From Ochromonas danica (Eukaryota; Sar; Chrysophyceae; Chromulinales; Chromulinaceae): 34,386 nt of DNA. Below, piece by piece: positions 1 to 9,215 of the stretch. Numbering within the stretch: the stretch's first letter is position 1; each line of letters opens with the position of its first letter. Location: positions 1 through 34,386 of the forward strand of contig VKHL01000223.1 in NCBI GenBank assembly GCA_015146655.1. The letters are read 5' to 3'. A program made the position numbers and the translations under genes. The notes below the pieces were generated by a model that saw only the letters and a program-made list of their open reading frames with translations, made no database searches and was not told the DNA's origin.

Positions 1-424
1 AGTGCAGCGAACATAGCCATAGCAGCCGCCAGAGAAAGGAACGATGGACACCATCTCACTGTAGCTGTAGGTCAACAAGATGTAGAAGACGGCAGTCACC
101 ATGAGGGCTGTGAAGTACAGCCACAGGCCATAGAAGGCGATGCCTGCTCAAGCAAATCAAGAGGAAGATGGTAGGAGGATAGTGAGATAGGGGAGGCGTG
201 AAGTGCTGCTGGGATGGTGACAAGACTCACCTTTGTTCCAGATAATCACTTGCTTGCCATTCATGATACAGAGGCCTATTAGTTTACAACTTGTTAGGAG
301 AGATGATCAGAAGTGAAACCTCTGCTAGTCTAGTTGTCTTACCCAAGCCATACATGAAGGCGGTGGCAGATTTGATGGAACAATGAATTCTCTTTGGTTG
401 ACTACTTTCTTTGCTTTGGGTCAT
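1..424 (-). CDS. APC-superfamily amino-acid/ethanolamine-type permease, 5' part (runs off left edge)
   Basis: Seen: three minus-strand exons join in frame. They are 424-343 (ATG at 424-422), 275-231 and 143 to beyond position 1. Donors are GTAAG (342) and GTGAG (230); acceptors are AATAG and GAGCAG. The joined N-terminus has a first membrane segment (GLCIMNGKQVIIWNKGIAF), a second around WLYFTALMVTAVFYILL, then SEMVSIVPFSGGCYGYVR. Established: 'SEM.S..P.SGG.YG.VR' at the end of TM2 and start of TM3 is characteristic of APC amino-acid permeases of the ethanolamine-permease-like branch, which move amino acids or amines across membranes. The substrate cannot be inferred from this piece. The frame stays open upstream of 424 to about 619, but 424 is its first ATG. 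The gene faces away from the RNase P gene at 1205. Its exon 2 and the start of intron 2 recur at 32,366-32,442. Confidence 0.8.
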
Positions 425-1204
425 GATGACTACTACTGAGTGGGTAATGAATTGTGACAGCGCCTGCTTTAGTCTAGAGGAGCAGGGTATATAGTATGGT
501 TGAGGCTTGATCACGAAGGGAAGGAGCGAAGGCGTTCTGTTTTCCTTGTGACGCACCTCTCTCCACCTTTCGACCCACACGCTGCTCCCTCTCTCTAACT
601 CGTACTTACCAGTTGACAAACCCTTCTTTTTTAGATTAATAGTCGACTCTTTATGTGGTTGAATTTCCGATTTGGCCAGGATGTCGAATGGAATGAGAAC
701 GAAAATAAGATACAGTACTGAAGATAATGTAGAGATAAAGTCACCTTCAAAGTATTAAACAATGTGTTTAGTAACCATCATCTGCCTACTGCACAATAAC
801 TCAAACCATGACAAGAACAACCTAAGAATGAAGCTCGATCCACTACCAAGGCTAGCAGGTAGAGTCTGTGTCTGCCAGCTTTTTACTGCACAAGATGTCA
901 AGCTTTTTCTGGATATCGTCCGTGTGTAATTATTGCAGTTAGCGCCACTGCTGCCTTGCTAAACTTTTCTCCCTCTTCTGTTAGACAGCATGCTATTGGA
1001 AATTGTGCCAAAGGCATTACCTATGGACATCACAACAAGATTTGACCATCTTCATCAATCAACAGTTAATCAATAGCCCAGCAGATTGACTGTAATCCTG
1101 CAATCTTAACAGCTTCCCGCGCAACTAATAACTGGAGCCAGTTGTCCAGATAGCAGGCCAGACTGCTAAACTGGTTGGCAGCCATGCCAGAGTGATTTCA
1201 AGAG
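425..1204. other. Divergent intergenic region
   Basis: About 780 bp lies between the start of the permease (minus strand) and the start of the RPR2-like gene (plus strand). It should hold both promoters and 5' UTRs. I see no ORF with coding character, no tRNA-like fold and no clear repeat. A minus-strand frame stays open to about 619 upstream of the permease ATG but has no ATG of its own. Confidence 0.5.
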
Positions 1205-2095
1205 ATGAGCGAACCTTCCTCCTCCTCCTCGTCATCTGACTTCGAGCTGCCACGCTTTCCCCGCTATCTCTACTACCAATATCGCGCTAACCAGGAAGTG
1301 CCCTCTCATATCACGGAGAAGCTGCGTTATCAGTACGAGGTTTTGGCCGAATTGTCTCGCAGGGATGGCAAGCTGAGCAGCACACTCTGCCGATCCTTCA
1401 TGACCTACTGTCTCTATGAAGGCATTGCTCTGCCTGAGTGGATTCGTTCGCGGTTTTGCAACTCTTGCTTTGCTTTGCTCTTGCCGTCCATCACATCTGA
1501 CGCCCGCCTCGTGCATCGAGAGCGGAAGAGCCGCGCCAATCAGCACAAGAAGCCGAAGATGAAGACCGAGCTGATCATTTCTTGCAGGCAGTGCGGGGAG
1601 ATTGTCAAGAGGGAGGGGGCCTTCCTAAGACAGCGGCTAGAAGCTTCTCCCGCCACCCCCGCCAAGGGCCCCCCGCTTACCCCCGCCTCCGCCACCACCC
1701 CACAGCCTTTACCTTCTGCCCTCAAGAGCTCTTCAACCAAATTGGCTAATAGCTACTTGAACACACCCAAGGTGACCAAGTTCTCCTTCAGGGACAAGGT
1801 CTCATCTTTTACAGGAAAGGACACGAAGCCTGGGATTGGACAGCTGAAAGTTGGACCAGCCTTTGGAGCTACCTCCTTGGATGCCTCGCGAAGGAAATCT
1901 GCGCCAGCAAAACTCGAGGATAGCGACTTCATTGCCTTCGACTCGAGTTCGCCTCTGGGGATGAAAAGAGGAATCCAGAACAACAACACAGCTGGAGCTG
2001 CTCCCACTGGCTCCGCTGTGCCCAACTTGTTGGAACTTGAGCGTCTGAACAAGAAGAAGAGACGGAAAACTATGCATGGTGGACAAGAGGCATAG
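1205..2095 (+). CDS. RNase P/MRP protein subunit, RPR2/RPP21/SNM1 family
   Basis: Intronless, 296 residues from the ATG at 1205. Seen: an N-terminal helical part (about residues 20-80), then two Cys pairs, FCNSC (Cys85, Cys88) and SCRQC (Cys127, Cys130). Between them lies a basic stretch with RERKSR and KKPKMK. Established: this pair of CxxC knuckles separated by a basic loop, behind an N-terminal helix, is the Rpr2/Rpp21/Snm1 zinc ribbon. It binds the RNA subunit of RNase P (tRNA 5' maturation) or RNase MRP (rRNA processing) in the nucleus or nucleolus. The family is usually 120-200 residues. The extra length is a disordered Ser/Thr/Pro/Ala-rich tail from about residue 145 that ends in the basic LNKKKRRKTMHGG, a likely nuclear or nucleolar signal. 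Rpp21 and Snm1 cannot be told apart here. Confidence 0.75.
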   Translation: MSEPSSSSSSSDFELPRFPRYLYYQYRANQEVPSHITEKLRYQYEVLAELSRRDGKLSSTLCRSFMTYCLYEGIALPEWIRSRFCNSCFALLLPSITSDARLVHRERKSRANQHKKPKMKTELIISCRQCGEIVKREGAFLRQRLEASPATPAKGPPLTPASATTPQPLPSALKSSSTKLANSYLNTPKVTKFSFRDKVSSFTGKDTKPGIGQLKVGPAFGATSLDASRRKSAPAKLEDSDFIAFDSSSPLGMKRGIQNNNTAGAAPTGSAVPNLLELERLNKKKRRKTMHGGQEA

Positions 2096-2329
2096 TCGAC
2101 TCAACCACTAAGCGTTAACAAGGTTAAGATCAATTGGTTTATAGAGTCTATTGTGACTATTATAGTTCTGCGTGTGGTGGTACACACTGAAGGGACTATG
2201 AGGCGGACCAAGTGCATCTTCAACAATTCTTCTTGTTTGTGAAAGATCTCACCCCTCCCCATACCTCTTCTCCCTCACAATCGAACCCCAACACTGCTGC
2301 TAATCAGTCTCAAAAGACTCAGTGATATC

Positions 2330-2749
2330 ATGGATACCCGGAAGATCGACGGCATGACTGACAGAGAAGTGCGCTTCTACGAGACAGATCTTGACAAAAT
2401 TGATGGGGAGGGGAATAAGATTGTCATTGCTGAGCATGGCCAAAATCTCACGATTCACAATAAAATCGATGGAAGAGGGAATCATAGGTTGGAGAACTTC
2501 GGTAATGTGGAGATTTTGGGTAAGGTAGATGGACAAGGCGACAGGTGGTTCGTGAATTGCCGTAATGTTCACATCCATGGCCGCAAGGATGGCTTGGGGA
2601 ATATCTTCTTTGTCAATACTCCAAGTGCTATAGATCGAAAAGGAGGTGCTGGAAACATCTATTGGGATGTTTATGAGCCGCACTTGATGCACGGCCTCAG
2701 CGGCATCGACAAGATGGAACAACATCCCAACCTTTCTGCCCGCACTTGA
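2330..2749 (+). CDS. Small DG-x-G repeat protein, predicted beta-solenoid, function unknown
   Basis: Intronless, 139 residues from the ATG at 2330; no family recognised. Seen: a motif of the form [KR]-[IVK]-D-G-x-G-[ND] recurs with Asp at residues 25, 47, 67 and 87. A degenerate copy (KGGAGN) lies near 104-109 and a partial KIDG at 5-8. Between copies come short alternating hydrophobic stretches such as NVEILGK, RWFVNCRNVHIHG and IFFVNTPS. The period is 20-22 residues. Inference: strand-turn-strand units of this length with Gly/Asn turns fit a small right-handed parallel beta-helix. There is no signal peptide, membrane segment or catalytic motif. It sits between the RNase P gene and the convergent F-box gene and has its own short 3' region. 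Confidence 0.6.
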   Translation: MDTRKIDGMTDREVRFYETDLDKIDGEGNKIVIAEHGQNLTIHNKIDGRGNHRLENFGNVEILGKVDGQGDRWFVNCRNVHIHGRKDGLGNIFFVNTPSAIDRKGGAGNIYWDVYEPHLMHGLSGIDKMEQHPNLSART

Positions 2750-2882
2750 AATGAAGACTGTGCGCGAGAGTGTGGAGATTTTGCTAATTTTTAATAAGAT
2801 TTAAGACCACATGTTCTGTGTAACAACGCAAAATCTCTGCTGTAAATGCTAACCGTACTACAAAACTACTCTGAACAACCAT

Positions 2883-4304
2883 TCAAAGCCACGCTCTCAG
2901 TAAGGCACAACACAATAAGAATGTGGTGATCCATGCAAAGGAGATATAGCAAAGAGCCGTGTAACACAAGTAGCTCAAATCTGTGGACGGTAGATCTGCC
3001 TCTTCTTCCGCCTCGTCTAGAAAGAAGTCGTAAGAGTATCTCACATTATAAAAGCTCAGCCGAGGGCATGCCAAAAATAACCTCTTGCAGGAAGGTAATG
3101 AAATCTTAGCCCTCAACCTTAGCCTTAAGGAGTGCAAATGCAATCCGTAGGCTCCAACAATATTCATCACGACCTCTTCATTCAAGGAGTGATCACCTCT
3201 CAACCACAAATGGTGGAAAGGAAATGGGATTCGCCCGAGCATGTAATCAATATCAGCAATAGATACCACATGATATATGGCCAAACTCCTCTCCGTAGGT
3301 CTCTCAAGGCCGGCTCGGAATCGACAACTATAGCGCATATTCCCTACACAAAAGAATCGGAGATTAGGGCAGTGACTTGCCACGTGACAAAAGTCCTCTA
3401 AAGACCCGAGGATGTTCTCCGCAACAATCACTTGCAATTTTGGTCGAAGCGAGGCCAGTCGAGCTATAAAAGTGCTGCGGTGGTTGGGCCAATCTGCAAA
3501 GTCAGAAGCCTCCTTGCAGAAACCATGCAAGTATAGCTCTTCCAAGAGGGGACAAGCCGCCAAGAGCCAAAAGAGTCGCTCAGTCTGATTGCTCAAGTTA
3601 CTAACATTGATCCTCAACACTCGTAATTCTGGGAAATATCCTGATAAAGTCACAGAACAAAGATCTGAAGCAGGGGTGTTGGTGATAGAAAGTGATCGAA
3701 GATACGGAAACTGAACCCCTATTTCAATAAGAAGAGCTGCAGAGAGGCAATCAGATTGAGATATCGTAAGATGATGAAGAACAACCCCAGCAGCTGAGAG
3801 ATGGTGAAGAATGTCTGACAGCGAAACAGCGCCCAACAGACTATTAGTTAGATAGAGCGATGTAAGATTAGGAAAGAGAAAGGAAGAGAACACCTCGAAG
3901 TTGCTGAAGGTCATCCCCAGATAACAGCTGCTCACATCAAGATGAAGACACAACAGCCTGATTGGTCTCACAGCAACTGACGATAAAGTGCTAATAGCGA
4001 GGGAAAGTTGAACAAAATCAACCTGCAGGCACTGCACACGCACGCTAGTTCTCATCATCCAGAGTAAGAAGACCTTGAGAAGGTCATAGGAATTGCTTAG
4101 ATTGCGCTGCATGCCACGAGGAAGATAGTAACAAGCTGGAGAATTTCCCAACGCATACAGCCAGGATAAACGCTCTCTCTGGGAACAGAGAGCCACATCA
4201 AGTGATGAGATATCCCCAAGACTGACTAGCCAGTCGCTGAGAATGGAGACCACGAGATCCTCTGGTAGCTGCAGAAGCAGTGATGAGGTCACTCTTGTTG
4301 TCAT
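2883..4304 (-). CDS. F-box/leucine-rich-repeat-like protein
   Basis: Intronless, 473 residues, ATG at 4304-4302. Seen: an N-terminal F-box-like helix (LPEDLVVSILSDWL, residues about 14-27) is followed by a long region of irregular leucine-rich repeats. Examples are LRSLSITNTPASDL, LRVLRINVSNLSN and LEELYLHGFC at about 25-30-residue spacing. Established: F-box plus LRR proteins are substrate receptors of SCF (Skp1-Cullin1) ubiquitin ligases, the LRR choosing the target. The last about 30 residues (CYTALCYISFAWITTFLLCCALLRAWL region) are strongly hydrophobic and could be a C-terminal membrane anchor, which is unusual for the family, or simply the last repeat. The gene converges on the repeat-protein gene at 2330-2749. 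The substrate is unknown and the F-box call is moderate. Confidence 0.55.
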   Translation of the reverse strand: MTTRVTSSLLLQLPEDLVVSILSDWLVSLGDISSLDVALCSQRERLSWLYALGNSPACYYLPRGMQRNLSNSYDLLKVFLLWMMRTSVRVQCLQVDFVQLSLAISTLSSVAVRPIRLLCLHLDVSSCYLGMTFSNFEVFSSFLFPNLTSLYLTNSLLGAVSLSDILHHLSAAGVVLHHLTISQSDCLSAALLIEIGVQFPYLRSLSITNTPASDLCSVTLSGYFPELRVLRINVSNLSNQTERLFWLLAACPLLEELYLHGFCKEASDFADWPNHRSTFIARLASLRPKLQVIVAENILGSLEDFCHVASHCPNLRFFCVGNMRYSCRFRAGLERPTERSLAIYHVVSIADIDYMLGRIPFPFHHLWLRGDHSLNEEVVMNIVGAYGLHLHSLRLRLRAKISLPSCKRLFLACPRLSFYNVRYSYDFFLDEAEEEADLPSTDLSYLCYTALCYISFAWITTFLLCCALLRAWL

Positions 4305-4574
4305 TCAAATGAAGATAACGAACTCGAAAAAATCACATATGCATAGCCCAGCCTAGCAGATGTCACCTTTCGCCTTGGGATTTGATTATGAGAAGAGAGG
4401 CGGTCATCCCTCAGTGCTTAGTCCCTTCCCCTCTCTTCCCACTTCACTCTTTTTCAGTCCTACTGGGTGCTGGAAGTGAAAATAATAGTGAAATTTCATT
4501 AATATTGAGATAAGGAATTACACTGCTGTCTATCTTGATTGGCACGGAACGACAAAAGGGGCAAGAACGAGAAA

Positions 4575-5538
4575 ATGGACGATCAAGACGAGAACCAGTC
4601 TCAAGATGGTGTTGGTGACGTTTTAAATTCCGATAGACATGACTCTGAAGAGAGTAGCGAGATGACGGCCTCAGAGGAAGAAGCCTCATGGATCTCCTGG
4701 TTTATCAATATCCGAGGCAATGATTTCTTCTGTGAGGTGGAGGAATCCTTCATTCAGGATGACTTCAACCTCACTGGACTTGCTTCTCAAGTGCCTTATT
4801 ATGACTATGCCTTGGACACTATTCTGGATGTGGACATTCCCTATGGTGGGTCTGTCTACCCCTGCCTCTGCTCCCTACTAGGTGAATAATTAGTTTAATG
4901 ATCATTACTCTGACTGTCCCTTTAGATCGACTCTCGGATGAGCAGCACGAGATCGTAGAGACTGCCGCTGAGGTGCTCTATGGACTGATCCATGCCAGAT
5001 ACATCCTCACTGCACCTGGCATGCACCGCATGGTAAGCCAGCCACCACCACCCCTTCCCCACCCCCTTGTAACCTTCTTATTGCCTTCTACTAGTACGAG
5101 AAGTTCCAGAATGTGGACTTTGGCAGATGTCCTCGCTCCTTCTGCAATGGCCAGCCAGTGCTGCCTGTGGGTCTGTCAGACGTGGTGAGAGAGTTCTCTG
5201 TGGAGGTCTTCTGCCCGCAATGCCATCAGACCTACCATCCACGCTCATCGAAGCATGCTAATATCGATGGTGCTTTCTTTGGCACCACATTTTGCCATTT
5301 ATTCTTACTCACTCATCCCGAGCTCATTGTGCCTCGTACCCCTGAGACTTACGTGCCACGCATCTTTGGCTTCCGCATTAACGAATCGAGCCACTATTAT
5401 AAGCTCCGAGAGCCTCTTGCAATGCAGAACAAGCGAAAGACACCATCCAAGACAAGTGAGAAGAGCAACAATGGCAGCAACAAGGAGACCAACAACAAGA
5501 TCACCACTGCCGCTGCTACTGCTGCTACTGCGAAGTGA
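4575..5538 (+). CDS. Casein kinase II regulatory subunit beta
   Basis: Three exons: 4575-4845, 4926-5032 and 5095-5538, 273 residues. Introns are gtgggt...tttag (80 bp, phase 1) and gtaagc...ctag (62 bp, phase 0). The start is the ATG at 4575; the frame is open upstream but has no earlier ATG. Seen: an acidic Ser-rich N-terminus; [50 protein letters not shown]; and the four-Cys zinc site CPRSFC...CPQC, followed by [19 protein letters not shown] and the HPE...YVPRIFGF end. Established: these are the signature blocks of CK2 beta, which dimerises through the zinc site and holds two catalytic alpha subunits of the Ser/Thr kinase CK2. The last about 40 residues are a Lys/Asn/Thr/Ala-rich low-complexity tail peculiar to this copy. 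Confidence 0.95.
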
Positions 5539-5746
5539 ACTAAAGTGAAGTGAGGCGCTCTTGTCTCCATGTTTTGATGTTTCTCTTGTGTATGTTCAAT
5601 GAAGCCCAGCGCTCTGTGTTGTGTCATCATCGATAAGGAACTAAACTTTATAAACCCTGCCTGGTAGTAAACTATGCTAAAACCTTTACTTATCAGATAA
5701 CTGCAGCTAAAGTGATGGGGGGTAAAATTTAGTGGTAAAAGTGTAT

Positions 5747-8700
5747 CTAGACTTCCAGCACAACAGAGGAGAAGCTCCCCATGTAGAGCAAGTAGCTGCC
5801 ATAGCACGCCAACACTGTGGCGCACACCAGCCTTGTGCTATTATCTCCCTGACCGACTATCCAGTATGCAATACACAGCACCAGTATGGCTATCACACGA
5901 TACCGTGCTAAAGGACGAAGATTCACTCGGAAGCTATCCTGCAAGAGCTTGTAGATCAAACCAGCTTGTTGTTGCCAAGTCATGGTAGATATTCTTTGGT
6001 CTCCTCCATGCAGCTCCTTGACATAAAGTTGATAGCATTGAGGCCACGAAAGAGTGGTGAGAGCTGGCCGACGTGGCAGTTGCCATTTCTGGTTGATCAA
6101 CTTGGACCATCTGGACAAGAGATGGACAAAGAGAGTGTGTTCGTAGCTAGCTCGCTTCTGATCCAAAGCATCAATCGCAGTGGTGAAATCTGTCTTTCCA
6201 CACTTGATGCATCCCATGAGCACGGCTCTTTGACCCTCAGCAGTGAGTTTCTTGGTGTAAATGTCTCGATAGATCTCTGAGGCAGAGTCAAGACTGGTTC
6301 GATGGTGGTTGACTGAAACAGAGAGCGTTTGCTCCATGTTCCGCAAATACACAGAGATGTCTGGGTTCCAGGATGTCAGCATAGCAAGACATCGTTCCGC
6401 ACGATTGACAATCTTCTTCTCTGGTCCGGTTACTTGACTTGCGCCTAACAAAACACTCTCAATGGCCGAGAAGACCTGATTGATCCACTTCCCAGCCGCA
6501 TGCTGATCGACTCGCACCCCTTCCAGCAGCTGTTGAAGAGACAGAGAGATCGAAGCAGCAGATTCCAGACCTGCTTGACGAGGAGCCAATATTCCAGCCT
6601 GGGGTAGACTATCAATGGAGCGATCAGGAAAGAGACGCTCGTGCTATTTGACAGCAAACAGACTAAGCTCTTTTCTCATAGTAAACGAGGCGAAGGTGAA
6701 CTTACATGATCTATTAGAGCTTGTCGTTCGCGCGCTTCGACTGGAGCAATACTAGGGGAACTCGTGGTGGGAGGTAAAGCAGGAGGAACAGAGGAAGAAA
6801 TATAAGAAGAGCTACGCAGAGGTGTTATTGGAACTTCCCGGCTTTCGTTAGCAATGGCCAGGAGTTGACCGCTGCCATTCTGGCTGAATGAGTTTCGCCT
6901 CCGCCCAGTGGGTTGTTGTGCATGGATCAATGTATCCAGGAACATATCAGCGGTTTCCAATAGGGTAGGTGCTTGAGTAAACACAGTCAGCACCTCCTCG
7001 AGTGTAAGCAGGTGCTCTTGACTCTCCTTGTCAGTGAGACTAGTCAGCTTATCTCCACCTCGAGCCATCATCTTCCAGAAGGCGACAAAGAGTGTAGTAT
7101 AGAAATGAAGATGATGAACAACGAAAGAGCGCCAAGCAATCGAATACGTAGCTTTTGGTCCCTCAGAGACTTTCCAAGGTTGCAAAAACAACAGCCACAG
7201 GTGAATAGCCAGGCGCTGCAGCTCCCGATCAATTGCACTTTCCTCTTCCCTAAACCACAGCCACCACTCATTATGTATCTACCAGATAATGTAGAGCGTG
7301 GCCATACATCAACTGACCTGGAAAAGAGACAGCGCAGCATATCAAACAGAGGACATTGGATATGTTCGATCAACGCAGAAACTGCACAAAACTTGGTAGA
7401 AAGCCCAATCGCAGCCCCGGCAACATGAGAGGGAGAGAAAGAGGCATATTGCTTGGATAGATTTGGATCACTAAAAAGAGTATAGATTAGAAGATAGATG
7501 CTCTATATGACCCACAAACACGTCATCATAAGCTAAGCTAAGCCCAAACAGGTAGCATGGGAGGTATATACTCACTTGTAACGACGCCACGGAGAATTTG
7601 CCTGCAGCCGTACCATCTAACATGACCGCTTCGATGGGAGAAGGGTGTAATCTCCCTCCCGCTTCGCCAGTGGTCGCAGCTAAGTTGCTATTGCCGACAC
7701 GATGTGCATAGAGTTGCTTACGATACAGCGCTACCTGGTGGTAGTCGCTGTGCAGCACATATGCACAGTTAATCCAATTTTCAATACAGAGAAAGAGTAA
7801 CAGCTGAGCAATCCGTTGGGTACTGCTCATTCCTCGCCCTCCCTCTTCACCGCTCAGTGTGAGAGCCAGTGATGATGGGCTGCTGGCATTGCGAACAGTC
7901 AATGCAGCGGACGACGACGTTGTTGACGTTGGACCAGCACAACCTGCAGCACAGGGAGACGATGGCGAGGGGAGAAGAAAGGCTTGTAGGTAATTCCACA
8001 GCAGACAGAGATAGGCTGTATTCTGCACCCAGGTCATGCATCCTTGAGGTCCATTATGCAAGGCATATGAAGGCGATGTAGACTGGTTGCCACCTTTCAT
8101 AGCCCAAGGTGTGAGGTAGTGTGACAAGGTGGGGTAACGAGTCAAGCAGAAGAGGAAGTACTCCAATGGATCTAAGCGAACTACAAGCTTCTCGGAAGTG
8201 AGCTCTCTGCCGAGGAGGTGGGGAGAGCGCAGGAGGTGTTGCAGGAGGAACTGGTGGCTAGATTGCGCAAAGAGCGGGTAGAAGGAATGGCCCATCACCA
8301 TCATGTGGATCTTGGGCGGCAGCAGCGATGCATGCAGCTCGTAGTCGCTGTCGGTGAGAATGGCCAGGAGGGGCTGCTTGGGCAGGAAGTGCTTTAGCAG
8401 CTTGCTGCCAGGGTGAGTTAGACAATCAATGCTGCCCACTGCCGCTGCTCCTCCTCCACCACCACCGCCACTGCCACCTGCTGATACTTCACCAGCTGCT
8501 GTGGATGTTGTCTTTCCACCTCCACCAGCTTTGCCCTGCTGACAGAGTGCTCTTATCCACCCACCCACTTCACCTTTGACCCAAGCATTCGACGAGATAA
8601 CTTGAGTGGTCTGCACTTCCGAAGAGGTGGTGGTGTCGTCTCCGAAGACACGGTCCAGCATCTTGAGATAGAGCAAAGAGAGCAAGTCGCACTCCTGCTT

Positions 8701-8808
8701 GGTCAGCGAAGGCGCCTTAAGAATTTCTTCAAGACAGTTAGAGACATAGATAGCCTCATTAACATCCCCTTTGGATAACAAATTATGAGCTTTGGTGATT
8801 AAATTCAT
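5747..8808 (-). CDS. SMPD4-like protein (neutral sphingomyelinase 3 family)
   Basis: Four exons on the minus strand: 8808-7576, 7451-7318, 7249-6706 and 6643-5747, about 935 residues. Donors are GTGAGT, GTCAGT and GTAAGT. The exon 2 acceptor (7452) was chosen because it keeps frame; the stronger-looking TTTTTAG at 7471 puts an in-frame stop first. Seen blocks match metazoan SMPD4 in order: LDPLEYFLFCL (family LNPFEYYIFFF), WRSFVVHHLHFYTTLFVAFW (family WAPFVQENLLMYTKLFVGF), LTAEGQRAVLMG, and at the C-terminus LRPLARYRVIAILVL followed by two hydrophobic segments. Established: SMPD4 (866 aa in human) is an ER/nuclear-envelope membrane protein with reported neutral sphingomyelinase activity. An N-terminal Gly/Ala/Ser-rich insert (around plus coordinates 8440-8530) is specific here. 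A GTG-started extension to 8826 is open but lacks an ATG, and an upstream non-coding exon is possible. Confidence 0.8.
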
Positions 8809-9215
8809 AGCATTGACTCCAGCCACTGTTTGCGATGGATGAAGAGAACAAAACAGAAGGCAATATTATTACATAGCGTGTGAACATCTCACAACGCGGG
8901 AAGTCTCTGAGAGGGTGAATAAGCTGGGAAGAATGGCAATATTCTATTCAACCCATTTTCCCACGCTTCACGTCTTCCCAGTGAGCGGAACCACGCAGAC
9001 AGAGCGGGCAGCGGTTGTCATCTCTGCTGGGTGCGTGCAGCGCTTGTTGGGCTTCGCTTTCTTCTTCTTTCTCGTTGCTTCTCATATTCTCTTTCGCCCT
9101 CCAGGAAAAGGTTGAGCAGAAGAGTTGGAAGATAAAATGGCCCGGAATTATTAAATTATCGAGGATTACCCAGATCCAATAGTTTTCCTTCTATATTCAA
9201 ATAATAGTAAGGAAG
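8809..9215. other. Divergent intergenic region between SMPD4-like and PIRH2-like genes
   Basis: About 400 bp between two gene starts on opposite strands, so it should hold both promoters. A CAAACAG acceptor-like site precedes the SMPD4-like ATG on the minus strand, so a 5' non-coding exon may lie here. The short plus-strand ORF at 8915-9115 starts with GTG and shows no family features. The 60 bp before 9216 are AT-rich. Confidence 0.4.

Noticed and set aside
1232-2104. Minus-strand ORFs opposite the RPR2-like gene
   Set aside because: They are shadows of a strong plus-strand coding sequence with conserved zinc ribbons and have no motifs of their own.
2300-2725. 141-codon minus-strand ORF opposite the DG-repeat protein
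   Set aside because: The opposite strand shows regular protein-level repeats and an ATG with a clean 5' region. The minus-strand translation has no comparable pattern.
5397-5825. Minus-strand ORF across the CK2 beta 3' end
   Set aside because: It is the reverse of the low-complexity CK2 beta tail and the 3' UTR; the hydrophobic look comes from the complement of Thr/Ala/Lys codons.
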